From Calendula officinalis (taxonomy: Eukaryota; Streptophyta; Magnoliopsida; Asterales; Asteraceae), in contig OY970835.1 in the NCBI GenBank assembly GCA_963853835.1, positions 33,492,047-33,556,046 of the forward strand: DNA of 64,000 bases, read 5' to 3'. Below are positions 34,372-45,619 of this stretch, one piece after another; position 1 is the first letter of the stretch, and every line of letters begins with the position of its first letter. The notes beneath the pieces were generated by a model. It saw only the letters and a list, made by a program, of their open reading frames with translations, made no database searches and was not told the DNA's origin. Position numbers and translations under genes: made by a program.

Positions 34372-37300
34372 ATGACAAAATCACATGTGATTCGCTTCTA
34401 CAATCGCATGTCATTGTAAGCTGTGCTTTGTTTGATTGCGATCGGGTGAGATTCATAAGCGAATCACATATGATTTTTTTTGCGTAAAACATGAGAGTTT
34501 ACTAGATAAAAATCACAAGTGATTCCCCAACGAATCACATGTGACTGTAGGCTTTGCGTTAATTGACTGCGCTCAGGTAAGATTGATAAGCGAATCACAT
34601 GTGATTTTTTGAAATAAAAAACAACGGAGTTTATTACATAACCAAGAGATTTGATTCTTACTTGCTACTACTTCTACTTTTGCTAGTTGCTTCAAAAGTG
34701 GAGAGAAAAAGATGGTGTTCCCTGGAAGTTTTTGAATTGAAAAGAGAGAATGGAAAGAGGAATGGTTAACTTGAAAGTTTTTTAAGTCCTTAACTATTTA
34801 GTTAGAAATGGTTTGGATACTTATGAGCTATTGTGGGTATCTATGTAGACTTGGAAGGAGAATGGAAGCAAAAGAGAAAAGATGGTGGAGTAGGTGCAGG
34901 CGCCTTACACACACAAAAGAAGGAAAAGACAAGTCCTAAAAGTTGACTTTCTTTTGAGTATATCAATATGTACTTTTGAAAGGAAAAAAAAGTTAAATTA
35001 ATGGTGGTTTGGGGTTTCAAGGTAGACAAAAGTAAAGATGTGATGGTGGAGTGCTTGTCTGTAGAAATTCTAAGTGAGAAGGGGACACAAAATGTGCTTT
35101 TCAGATATGTACTTTTGAAAGGAAAAAAAAGTTAAATTAATTGTTGTTTGGGGTTTCAAGGTAGACAAAAGTAAAAGATGTGATGGTGGAGTGCTTGTCT
35201 GTAGAAATTCTAAGAGAGAAGGGGACATTGTTTTTGGGGTTTGAAGAATTGCAATATAGATGAAATCCCTAAGCTATTAATACATCATGAGACGTTGGAA
35301 AAGAGACATAACAACACCATAGTTGATACTTTTTACTTGTTTAACAATAGCTAAAATAATTTCTTACACACTGAAAAAATGTTATATTTGAATAAAATCT
35401 GTTTTGCCTGTATGTAATGGTATTTCACATCTTCATATACAAAGCATCACATGTGATTAGATAGGAATGTAATATGTATACAAATCAAAAAACATGTGAT
35501 CAAGAATAAAAAAACATGATAAAATTCACATGTTATTTGACGAAATCTTCACATGAGATCAAGAACAAGAATACAATCACATGTGGTTTTTCATATAACT
35601 GGATTTTCATAAAACATTGAATTTTATAAAACAGTGGAGTCTATTTACTTAAAACAAATCACATGTGATTGGAATAGAAAATCACACGTGATTAGATAAA
35701 CCAATCACATGTGATTTTAATAAAGTATCTAAACTACATGTGTTTGTGAACAAAAACATATGTGTTTCTAAAAAAATTACATGTTATTAATAAGAATATT
35801 TTTTAGCAAATACATATTGTGAATAATATTCAGAAAGCAAAAGTATCCAAATAACATGTTAAAATACAAAATGATCAAATGGGTACAAAACAAAAAAGAC
35901 ATAATGTAATAATTGCATAACTGAAACTTTTTTTACATACTCCTTTTAGGAGCTGTGGGTTAAACTTCAAATATAGTTTGTTTTGTTGATATATTATATG
36001 TCTTTTATTTCCTTTAGTTTTCTTGGTTTGTAGAAGTGGTAACTTGGATAATATACCAAGATCATCATCAGCACCTATAAAAAAACATATAAACACGCAT
36101 ATTCAATTATTGTGGATAAAACATATAACTTATGATAAATAATTACAATGCGAAATGGTTAAGCACAAAGAAACAGATTATTACTTCAAACATGACAATA
36201 ACATAACAAAACATTCTTAGAATCACATGTGATTAAATACAAACAAAATGGAGGATTTATAACTAAATAGACATGCAGTCACATATGATTAACTATTAAC
36301 AAACATCTGATCTAAAACTAAATAGATATTCAATCACATATGATTAACTATAACATATATGTGGTTTAAACTAAACGGATACATAGTCACATGTGATTAA
36401 CTAAAAAAACATATGATTTAAAGCTAAACAAATGTACAATCACATGAAAATTTAAAACTAAAAAGATACCAAATCGCATGTGATTAAATGAACAATCACA
36501 TGCGGTTTTTTCTTTTTTTAATAAACAGAGGTTTTAAAAAAAACAGGGGGACTTATCTACATAACAATCACATGTGATTGTACTAAAATCATAATACTAC
36601 TGATACACAGTCACATGTGATTAACTAGAAACATATGATTTAAAACTAAACAAATGTACAATCACATGTGATTTAAAACAAAAAAGATAGCAAATCACAT
36701 GTGATTTGATGAACAATCACATGCGTTTTTTTGACAAAAAACAGAGGTTTTCAAAAAACAGAGGGACCTATCTACATAACAATCACATGTGATTGTATTA
36801 AAATCACAATACTAAAAACATAAGAACTGAAAATAACTAAAATAACATTACGAATCACATGTGATTCACTATTAAAAATAATAAATCATGTGAACATAGT
36901 AAAATCACATGTGATTTACAACTAAAAAACACTAGAAAGCTGAAAATCTATAATAAAATCCGTAAAATACATGTGATTTAAAAACAGAGTAAACAAAAAA
37001 ATAATAAACGGCAAATAACATGTGAATACAATAAAATCACATGTGATATATAACTAAAAAACACTAGAAAGCTGAAATTTATAATAAAAACAATAAAATC
37101 ACATGTGATTTACAACTAAAAAACACTAGAAATCTAAAATCTATAATAAAAACAGTAAAATCACATGTGATTTACAACTAAAAAACAAATAATAACTTCA
37201 AAATCACATGTGATTTAAAACAAAATTACAAGCACGTATGTTTAAACACAAAAAAAAAAGATGATTTAAAACGAAATAGACTTAGAATCACATGTGATTA

Positions 37301-37740
37301 ACTAAAAACATTTGTTTTAAAATGAAACAGATCTAAATCACATGTGATTAACTAATAAGAAACATCTGATATAAAATTAAACAAATATAAAATCACAGAT
37401 GATTAACTAAAACAAATACGTGGTTTAAAATTAAATAGATGCACAATCATATGTGATTCTACAGAAATCGCATAACTACAAACGACTTAAAATAAATAAC
37501 AATAACATGTGATTTGAAAAACAAGGAAACATATTTACTACGAATCACATGTGAACATACAACGAATCACATATGTTTTACTAAAACAGTGGTTTTCATA
37601 ATACAGAGAAGCATATTTACTTCGAATCACATGTGAACACGGTATGAAACACATGTGATTTACTAATAAAAAATACTATAAAGCTGAAAGCACTTAAAAA
37701 TTACTTGTAAACTATGAATCACATGTGATTTACTAAAAAA
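34372..37740. repeat. CACATGTG palindrome array, right part
   Basis: Starts with two more 131-bp tandem units (34372-34640). A roughly 800-bp stretch follows with few motifs, including a repeated 60-bp segment (34975-35040 and 35108-35180). From about 35440 to 37740 there are about 35 copies of AATCACATGTGATT and one-step variants (CATATG, CACGTG, CGCATG centres), mostly 30-70 bp apart in A-rich DNA. The 14-mer is a perfect palindrome around an E-box. There is no open reading frame of note. Confidence 0.9.
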
Positions 37741-38127
37741 AAATACAGAGCAGCAAATCAAAAAGCAACAAATCAAAAAACAACATATGAAATCGACCAA
37801 TTATCAAATACAAACCCTAGAAAAATTCGAAATATAAAAAAAATAAGTAAATGAACAACTATTTTTGCATAAACAATAAAAAAGCTAATATTAACAACAA
37901 ATACATTATCAAACTTACAGAGATTTTCATGAATTGAGTTATTCGAAGAAAAAGATGTAGATTCCGCCATTGAAAGTAGATACAGAGAAATATAGAAGAA
38001 ATACGATGTTGAACGAGTGAAGAACACACGATTTTAGCGAAAATCCTGTAGAAATCACCGAAATCTAGAGAAAATTTTGAGGGTTTTTGATTGTGTAAGG
38101 TGTGAGAGAGAAAGAGTGTGGAGGAAG

Positions 38128-38128
<1 letters not shown>

Positions 38129-38160
<32 letters not shown>
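38129..38160. repeat. (GA)n microsatellite
   Basis: Uninterrupted GA run just inside the right inverted repeat. Confidence 0.9.
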
Positions 38161-38164
<4 letters not shown>

Positions 38165-38210
38165 AACAATGATGGATAATTGGGAAGGTCGTTTCAAGGT
38201 TACAAGCCAT

Positions 38211-38360
38211 CTGACGAAAATACCCCTACCCGCATAAAGCCATTCAAAATAGGATACAATCTGGACCATTGATTAAGCTTGATCTAAGGGCCTAAAAGTG
38301 TTCCTTGAGACTTTAAAAAATATGTGGACCTCCTTGAACAATTCACTATATATGTATCCA
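38211..38360. repeat. Right terminal inverted repeat of the palindrome-array element
   Basis: Reverse complement pairs with 25381-25522. Shared blocks are aggggtatt, aagcttaatcaatgg and ctcaaggaac. Confidence 0.65.
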
Positions 38361-39549
38361 GCTCAAGAATAAACATGTACATGGTTCTTTAGACCGTGAT
38401 TCATGGTTGATACAAGTGTTTTGTTACATGAGATAAAGTCAAACAGCATATTAAGGTTCTTTATACTATATAGCATTGATAAGTGAGAACCTTCTGTTAT
38501 GATCCCACATTAGCTAGACTAAAAACTAAATAATGGTTTATAAGCCTAGGTGTCCCCTCCTCATTCAAGCTAGCTTTTGGGAGTGAGTTCTACATTTGGA
38601 CTTGTGAGAATGGTGCGCGCCTAATTTGGGATGGGTTCGTACCACCTTCTAACTGAAATTTCTAATAAGAAAAAAAATTTCAATTTCCCCCAATACAACA
38701 TTAAACATCAAACTAAACTGGTAACACAAGTGGAGAAAAATCTATTTTCTTTCAAACGGCAGTAAAGCCAAACTAAAATAGAAAAAATATTGAGAAGCTA
38801 GAAATTACAAAGAGTCAAAACTAGATAAGGAAATATTATACCAATCCGACCATATATTTGCTAAACTACACCTCGATCTATTTTTAATCCAAAAAAAATC
38901 CCTAAATTTTAGTGACACCACTTGATCAGAGCACCCCCAACGCCCACGTCACTTCATTCCTCCCTCAAACTGGCGAGTGCAAACCATTGGCACGGAAGGA
39001 TCACTTGTCCCGCCAGTTTGCCTTCCGCCACTTTAAAGACGAGAGGGGGTGAGCTCGTGAGTTGGTAGGTGGGGCCCAAAGGGGTATTTTGTGTGTGTAT
39101 TTTGTAATTGTGGGTCCCTAAAAATTAAAGAGAAGAGGTATTGTTGGCAATGGTACGTCAATTTAATGTCCGTTGGAGGGTGAGCTGACGTGACGATGAT
39201 TTAGCAACAACTGACAACATCTGTTTCCACACGATTGGGATCACTCTCATTACCCCGAGCTGAAACCCTTCTTATTTTTTAACTTCCAAATGAACCGTAA
39301 ATATGTATAGACAACCGTCATAAAGAGCTTGTCGCTTTAAGATTTTTAACCATCCCAAAGTGAAGACTGTGAACTATTCCCCATTTACTTTGTTATATAA
39401 AAAAGTTAGAATGTTTGGCATCCCTAGAAAAAAGTTGTAAATAAAACATAATTGACCTCTAAATAAAAATAAAATATCTATAACACAAAATAAATAAATA
39501 AATAAATAACACGGGGTGGGGTGGTAAATTGACCAGTGTTTGAATTCAC
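38361..39549. other. Intergenic DNA with probable repeat fragments
   Basis: No gene. 38500-38640 (gatcccacattagctaga, ggtttataagcc, cttttgggagtgagttc) looks like an LTR or TRIM fragment with its TATA region. 38935-39190 starts AGAGCACCCCCAACG and ends with a near-inverted CGTTGGAGGGTGAGCT, so it may be another MITE. 39490-39508 is an (AAAT)n run. Confidence 0.4.
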
Positions 39550-39552
39550 TAA

Positions 39553-39850
39553 GACTATGGGGTATGGGTCATGTGGTGGTGTGGTGGTGTGGTGTCCATG
39601 TGGCAACCACCACCCCGTTAAAAGGAAGGGAACACCACCCCCCTCACAAGTGGTGGTGTGGTGTGTTGATGGGTCTCACCTTTTGTCTCTCAATGCTCCC
39701 CCCCGCTCGTTACCACTCGTTCCCGTGGCCATCGTCGAGCACCACACACCCCCACACCGTGTAGGGGGGCGGTGTGCCCCTCTCCTCCACACCGTTTCCC
39801 TCCTTCCACCTCAGCTCCCCCCACGCCACACAGGCCCATACCGCACACTC
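39553..39850. mobile_element. Harbinger/Tourist-like MITE
   Basis: The start GACTATGGGGTATGGG pairs with the complement of the end (GAGTGTGCGGTATGGG), and TAA flanks both sides (39550-39552 and 39851-39853). A 3-bp TAA duplication is typical of PIF/Harbinger. The interior is rich in GGTGTGG/CCACACC, which creates long spurious frames. No coding function. Confidence 0.75.
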
Positions 39851-39853
39851 TAA

Positions 39854-40099
39854 AACATAAAAAAGAAAAAAAGCTATTAATGTGATACATGTAATTAGTT
39901 TGGGATCAGAAGGGGTTAATTTGTAAAGAAAACGACAATTTTTTACCTTTATACTTTTTAAAAATAGTTGAGTCCTTCTAACACAATAATAACTAACCTA
40001 AAATGATTAAGGAAGGTGGTCATTGGTTTAATTACGTATATTAATGTCACTAAACTAAATCATTAAAAAGAAATAAAACAAAATTTTAATTAGTATCAT
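39854..40099. other. Short intergenic stretch
   Basis: AT-rich, no features apart from the ATCAT target copy at 40095-40099. Confidence 0.5.
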
Positions 40100-40731
40100 T
40101 GTTGGAACAGATCACAGTTCAACTTATTACTGATGCTGCAGTTAGTACTGATCATAGTTATTACTGATGAAGACTATGGTTGTTACTGATGGGGCAGAAA
40201 CACTTACTACAGATGAGTTGATACTGGTGAAGACTATAACTAACTTACTACTGATCATGCACATATTGAAGATACTACTGATCATAGTAGTTACTACTGA
40301 CGTTGGTTTTGGACTTACTACTGGTTACCAGAGTTACTACTGACGATGCTTAATTACTACTGGTGAATGCAATTACTACTGGTACGCGTTTTGGAAGCAT
40401 ATCAAGTCCAAGATCTTCGCAGAGTTAGTTATAGAATGTAATTCAATGTATATCTTTTATTATTCGATGTAAATCAAGTCCTAGAATAATTAAGGTAAAT
40501 AGTTAGGCTTCAAGGACTATTATATATAGTTCCTTACGAATTGTAAACGTACGTGTGTATTGTTAATCAATAATATACATTGAAGTTTTTTGTGAAACTG
40601 TGTTATAGCATATTGTTCTTACAGTTCATTGTTCTTAATCATATTGATATAGTGTTAATCCGCTGTAACTTCTATTATCAATTAGATCTAAAGGTGTTTA
40701 TTAACTGATTCATAGTTAATCGATCCTGACA
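40100..40731 (+). repeat. 5' LTR of Copia element 2
   Basis: 632 bp. U3 (first about 290 bp) carries around a dozen TACTACTG-like motifs. A TATA box, TATATATAG, lies at 40521-40529. The palindrome ACGTACGT follows near 40548. Confidence 0.95.
40521..40529 (+). promoter_or_regulatory. LTR TATA box
   Basis: TATATATAG inside the 5' LTR. Transcription (the U3/R border) would start about 30 bp downstream. The same box is present in the other LTRs of the family. Confidence 0.65.
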
Positions 40732-40733
40732 AG

Positions 40734-40745
40734 TGGTATCAGAGC
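40734..40745 (+). other. Primer-binding site of Copia element 2
   Basis: TGGTATCAGAGC two bases after the 5' LTR. Initiator Met-tRNA type. Confidence 0.95.
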
Positions 40746-40818
40746 ATATTGGTTCTAGATTTACGAATTTTAAGAATAACAAAAAGTTTTAATCTTTAAA
40801 ACACACAAATTGTTAATC

Positions 40819-43338
40819 ATGACTGATAACAATGAAAGCACTCAAGCTAATAAAATCCCTATACTCACTCCAAATAACTTTGGAATGTGGAAGAATCGTA
40901 TTAAGCAATACATGCTTATTACTGATTATTCCATGTGGGAAGTTGTTGTCGAAGGAAACAAAACCGTTCAAGGTCAAGCAACAAGTTCTGCAACTGAAGC
41001 AGATAAACTCAAGTGCGAAAAGGAGAAGAAAGACAGAGGAATCGAACTTAAAGCTCTAAGCACTCTTCTACTGGCCATTCCTAATGACTATCAACATCTC
41101 TTTGTTGAATATGATGATGCAAAGATGTTGTGGCAGGCACTGGAAAAGAGATTTGTTGGTACCAAAAGCACCAAAAGAAACATGAAGTCTGTACTAAAAC
41201 AGGACTTTGAAAACTTCAAAGGACAAAAGAATGAATCTCTATCTCAAACCTTTGATAGATTCAACAAACTCATTGGTGAATTGAATCAAGTTGGTGTGAA
41301 ACCTGACAATGATGATGTCAACAGAAAATTTCTCAGATCTCTTGGAGAAGAATGGTCTATGTACACAGTCATATATAGACAAGGTGATGCCCTGGAAGAA
41401 AAGGAGCTGGATGAATTGTACAATGAGCTTAGAGTGTTTGAATCTGAGGTAAGTTCTAAGACTCCTAATTTATCTTCACACAATGCTGCTTTTGTGTCTA
41501 GTACAGGAACATGTCAGGAAACTGCAAAGGCTGCAGATTGTGAAGATACTGCAAGAGAATCCTTCTTCACTAGTCATGTGCATACTGCACTAATTAGTGA
41601 TGATTTGGAACAACTTAATCCTGATGATCTTGAAGAGATGGATCTTAAGTGGCAGATGGCCATGCTGAGTCTAAGAACCAAAAGGTTCTTAAAGAGGACT
41701 GGTAGAACAAACCTGAACTATAACAAAGGTGACAAGGCTGGATTTGACAAAACTAAAGTCAAATGTTACAACTGTAACAACCTTGGGCACTTTGCTAAAG
41801 AATGTCCTCAGCCAGACAAAAGATCAAACTCAACTGCTCTTGTTTCACAACAAGGACAAGGTTATGACTGGAGCTTTCAAGCAGAGGAGCATGCACAAAA
41901 TCAAGCTCTCATGGCTTTCACTGACTCTCCTGCTAAGGTACATTCTAAATCTTGCACTCCTGAATGCATTAAAGCTTAAAAAGATTTATACAAACTTAAT
42001 AAAGAAATACTTGAAGAGATGATTCTAAATAGAAATAGAAGAATTGAATATAATGGTTGTATAGCTGATCTTGAAAATCAAATTAAAATTTATAAAATAA
42101 CTGATCAAAAGATAAAAGAAGAATTGCTACAAACCACTTATGAAAAAGAACATCTTGAATCAAAATTAAAAGAAACCTTGATCAAACTAGAAGAATTTCA
42201 AATGGAATTAGAACAAAACAAATTAACTATTAAAAAGTTTGAAAGAAGCTCTCAAATTGTCAATGAATTAACAAGTAATCAAACCACTGAAAAGGTTGTG
42301 CATGGAGTGGGATATCATGCTGTACCACCTCCATATAAATTCATTCCTCCACTTAAAGATAGTTCAGAAAGAATCATAAATGAATTAAAAAATGAAAATC
42401 AAACTGAATCTAATAATGAACCATCTGAAATAGAATTCATAATTACAGCTGAATCAAATGATTCTTCTGATGATGATCAAACCACAGACTCAATTGATAC
42501 AAGCTTTCACACAGCAAAAAGTCAAGATAACTCTCCTAAATATAATGCAGAAAATATACCAAAAATTTTAAGAAGGGGAAATGAAAGAAATAAAAATCAA
42601 CTCTTAGATCAAAGAAAACCTGAAGGTGCTAAGGACAAGAAATTGAGATGTGTTATTTGCAACAAAGTAAACCATTTAGCAAAGGATTGTCACTTCAATC
42701 CAGTTAACTGTAAAGAGTTCAAAGAATTTAAAAATTCTAAAGAAAAAGCAAAAACACAAAAGTTAAAAAATACTACTGGTCCATCAGTAGTAAATAAAAT
42801 AAAATATCAAAAATTTGAAACACCAAAATTTGGAAGAAATGCACCAAGGTTTGTGCAAAATAAAAGAGTTGGAAGCCCTAAGAACAGCAATTATTTCAAA
42901 AATAATGGAAAAACAAATCAAAATAAACAATATTTTAATTTTTCCAACACCAGTAGAAACTTTAACAGGTTTACTACTGATCCTAAACCTAATTACAATG
43001 CTGTTAGGTACCAGTACCAAAACACTACTGGTAAAAATCCTAATTTTAAAAATACTACTGCTGCCACACCACATGTTAAAAACACTACTGGTCGTCCTAA
43101 ACATGGTAAATACCCAAATACTACTGGTCCATCAGTAGTAAAGTATTCAAAAACTAAATATAATGGGTATAGACCAAGGTCAGACACCAGTAACAAATCC
43201 AAAAGGGCAGTAGTAAAACAAAACACCAGTACTAAACAGGTATGGGTACCAAAAATGTTTAAAATTAACTGTTCTAAATCTTATTTCTCAAAGGATGAAC
43301 CCAATACATATAAAGCTTGGGTTCCCAAACTTAACTAA
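40819..43338 (+). pseudogene. gag: Copia gag of element 2, one nonsense codon
   Basis: The start Met at 40819 (MTDNNESTQANK) is the homologous one. The capsid region and first knuckle (CYNCNNLGHFAKEC) are intact. A TAA at 41977-41979 interrupts after ECIKA, and the frame resumes at once to 43338. The second half holds a Lys/Glu-rich coiled-coil region, a second knuckle (CVICNKVNHLAKDC) and an Asn/Thr-rich tail with repeated NTTG and TTGPSVV words encoded by TACTACTGG. Gag's natural stop at 43336-43338 lies inside the intron-like segment. The truncated N-terminal product (about 386 residues) contains capsid and one knuckle and might still assemble. Confidence 0.9.
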
Positions 43339-43358
43339 TCCTTTACTTACTTGTGCAG
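43240..43358 (+). other. Intron-like 119-nt gag-pol junction, element 2
   Basis: AAACAG is followed by GTATGG (a near-ideal plant donor at 43240). The segment ends with a pyrimidine-rich tract and TTGTGCAG (acceptor at 43357-43358). CTTAACT/CTAAT at 43330-43339 is a good branch-point candidate. The donor falls between gag codons and the acceptor leads directly into the pol frame (AGC ATT CAG), so splicing gives an in-frame gag-pol fusion and removes the gag stop. Without splicing, pol is in another frame with no ATG. Confidence 0.65.
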
Positions 43359-44921
43359 AGCATTCAGATTCCTGAAGAAGGTAGAACATGGCATATTGAT
43401 AGTGGATGCTCAAGGCACATGACTGGAAATCTGCAAATTCTTAAGGATTTCAAGTCATTTGATGGAGGATATGTGGCATTTGGTGAGAACCCAAAGGGAG
43501 GTAAGATTACAGGCAAATGTACAGTTACTAATGGTAAAATTACCTTTGATGATGTATTTTATGTAGCTGAGCTAAAATACAATCTTGTCAGTGTGTCTCA
43601 AGTATGTGATAAAAAGAACAAAATTCTTTTCACAGATATTGAGTGCATCATTCTTTCTCCTGATTTTGTGTTGGATGAAAAATATGTAGTTTTGAGAACT
43701 CCAAGGAGAAATAATGTGTATTGCCTGGATATAGGGGGAGAACTCATTTCTTCAAATGAGATCAACTGTTTTATATCCAAGGCAAACACTACTGAATCAG
43801 AACTTTGGCATAGAAGGATGTGTCACACAAACTTTAAAAATATGAACAATTTAGTAAGAAAGAATTTGGTAACTGGATTACCACAAAAACAGTTCATGTG
43901 TGATCATCACTGTGTTGCATGCCTAAAAGGTAAACAACATAAGTCTTCTCATAAGTCCAAAATTGTAAATTCTATTTCTGTTCCTTTACAACTCTTACAT
44001 ATGGACCTTTTTGGACCTACAAATGTAATGAGTATTGGAAAGAAACAATATTGTCTTGTTATTACTGATGACTTTTCCAGATATACATGGGTTTTCTTTC
44101 TCAGGACAGAAGATGAAACAAGTAAACTCATCAAGAACTTAATTTTTAAACTGGAGAACACGTCTGATCAAAAAGTTAAAGCCATAAGATGTGATAATGG
44201 CACAGAATTTAAAAATACTAACTTAATTAACTTTTGTGATCTTAAAGGTATTGACAGGCAATACAGCTCACCAAGAACTCCTCAACAAAATGGTGTAGCT
44301 GAAAGAAGAAATAGAACCATCATTGAAGCAGCAAGATCAATGTTAGCAGACTCAAAATTACCAATCACTTTCTGGGCTGAAGCTGTTAAAACTGCATGTT
44401 ATGTACAGAACAGAGTATTAATAGTTAAGCCACACCACAAAACACCATATGAACTTTTTAACAAAAGAAAACCGTCCATAAGTTTTTTAAAATCATTTGG
44501 TTGTCCTTGTACTATTCTGATTACAAGAGAACAAATTGGTAAGTTTGACTGCAAAGCTGATGATGGAATATTTGTGGGATACTCTACTCAAAGCAAATCA
44601 TACAGAGTGTTCAACAAAAGATTAAGGATTATTGAAGAAAGCATAAATGTATCATTTAATGAGAATGTTCCTAATGAACAAGGAAATGGTCCAGATTGGC
44701 TATTTAACATAGACAATCTAACCAAATCCTTTAACACTAACATGGATATAAATGCAGGTGATTCAAATTGTCATACTAAAAAAGAAGGAACATCATCTTT
44801 CAATACTGGTCAAGAAGAGATGAGATACATAGTAGTTGATACTGTTCCCACAGTTAATACTGAGGACAGTAATAACTCGAATTCTGGAAGCAGTAGTGAA
44901 TCAGACAATTTAGGGGGAGAT
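43359..44921 (+). pseudogene. pol: Copia protease-integrase of element 2, truncated by deletion
   Basis: Open from the acceptor through protease (HIDSGCSRHMTGN), the integrase HHCC zinc finger and the full DDE core (DLFG, RCDNGTEF, GVAERRN), then the C-terminal integrase region (FLKSFGCPCTIL). The frame runs into the linker (SNSGSSSESDN) and then directly into the polypurine tract, and reads into the LTR until 45011. RT and RNase H are deleted. Protease and integrase themselves look intact, so this copy could in principle supply them. Confidence 0.92.
44911..44920 (+). promoter_or_regulatory. Polypurine tract of Copia element 2
   Basis: TAGGGGGAGA immediately before the 3' LTR (one T between). 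Confidence 0.85.
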
Positions 44922-45552
44922 TGTTGGAACAGATCACAGTTCAACTTATTACTGATGCTGCAGTTAGTACTGATCATAGTTATTACTGATGAAGACTATG
45001 GTTGTTACTGATGGGGCAGAAACACTTACTACTGATGAGTTGATACTGGTGAAGACTATAACTAACTTACTACTGATCATGCACATATTGAAGATACTAC
45101 TGATCATAGTAGTTACTACTGACGTTGGTTTTGGACTTACTACTGGTTACCAGAGTTACTACTGACGATGCTTAATTACTACTGGTGAATGCAATTACTA
45201 CTGGTACGCGTTTTGGAAGCACATCAAGTCCAAGATCTTCGCAGAGTTAGTTATAGAATGTAATTCAATGTATATCTTTTATTATTCGATGTAAATCAAG
45301 TCCTAGAATAACTAGGGTAAATAGTTAGGCTTCAAGGACTATTATATATAGTTCCTTACGAATTGTAAACGTACGTGTGTATTGTTAATCAATAATATAC
45401 ATTGAATTTTTTTGTGAAACTGTGTTATTGCATATTGTTCTTACAGTTCATTGTCTTAATCATATTGATATAGTGTTAATCCGCTGTAACTTCTATTATC
45501 AATTAGATCTAAAGGTGTTTATTAACTAATTCATAGTTAATCGATCCTGACA
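44922..45552 (+). repeat. 3' LTR of Copia element 2
   Basis: 631 bp, about 99% like the 5' LTR by eye. Confidence 0.95.
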
Positions 45553-45619
45553 ATCATCTATTTATATTAATTGTAATATTAATTGTATTTTATATGAGTT
45601 GCGATGGATCTCAGGAGAC

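Larger units (their letters stand above)
25381..38360. mobile_element. Large inverted-repeat-bounded element carrying a CACATGTG palindrome array, split by a Gypsy insertion
   Basis: The left end (about 25381-25522) matches the reverse complement of the right end (about 38211-38360) over some 140 bp at about 65-70%. A strongly conserved core is AGATCAARCTTAATCAATG, and a conserved inner edge is AGGGGTATTNTCGTC. Without the Gypsy insertion the unit is about 5.2 kb. It has no transposase gene that I can see. The interior is two blocks of the palindrome AATCACATGTGATT. Long inverted repeats with such inner edges resemble Mutator-like elements, but exact termini and target duplication were not resolved by eye. 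Confidence 0.6.
40100..45552 (+). mobile_element. Copia element 2, internally deleted derivative
   Basis: LTRs (40100-40731 and 44922-45552) start TGTTGG and end CTGACA, and an exact ATCAT duplication (40095-40099, 45553-45557) flanks them. The LTRs differ at about 8 positions by eye. Gag, protease and integrase are present. The sequence then jumps from the integrase-RT linker straight to the polypurine tract, so RT, RNase H, the spacer and the accessory gene are gone. It is about 5.45 kb against 11.5 kb for element 1. It keeps PBS, polypurine tract and both LTRs, so it could be mobilised in trans. Confidence 0.95.

Noticed and set aside
25925..37740. Possible CRISPR-like array of regularly spaced palindromes
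   Set aside because: Plant nuclear context, palindromic 14-mers with irregular spacing and non-unique spacers, and no cas genes. It is a transposon-internal repeat.
39536..39890. Overlapping frames rich in His, Pro, Val and Gly in 39536-39890
   Set aside because: They lie over the GGTGTGG-rich interior of a Harbinger-like MITE with TAA duplications. They are artefacts of base composition.
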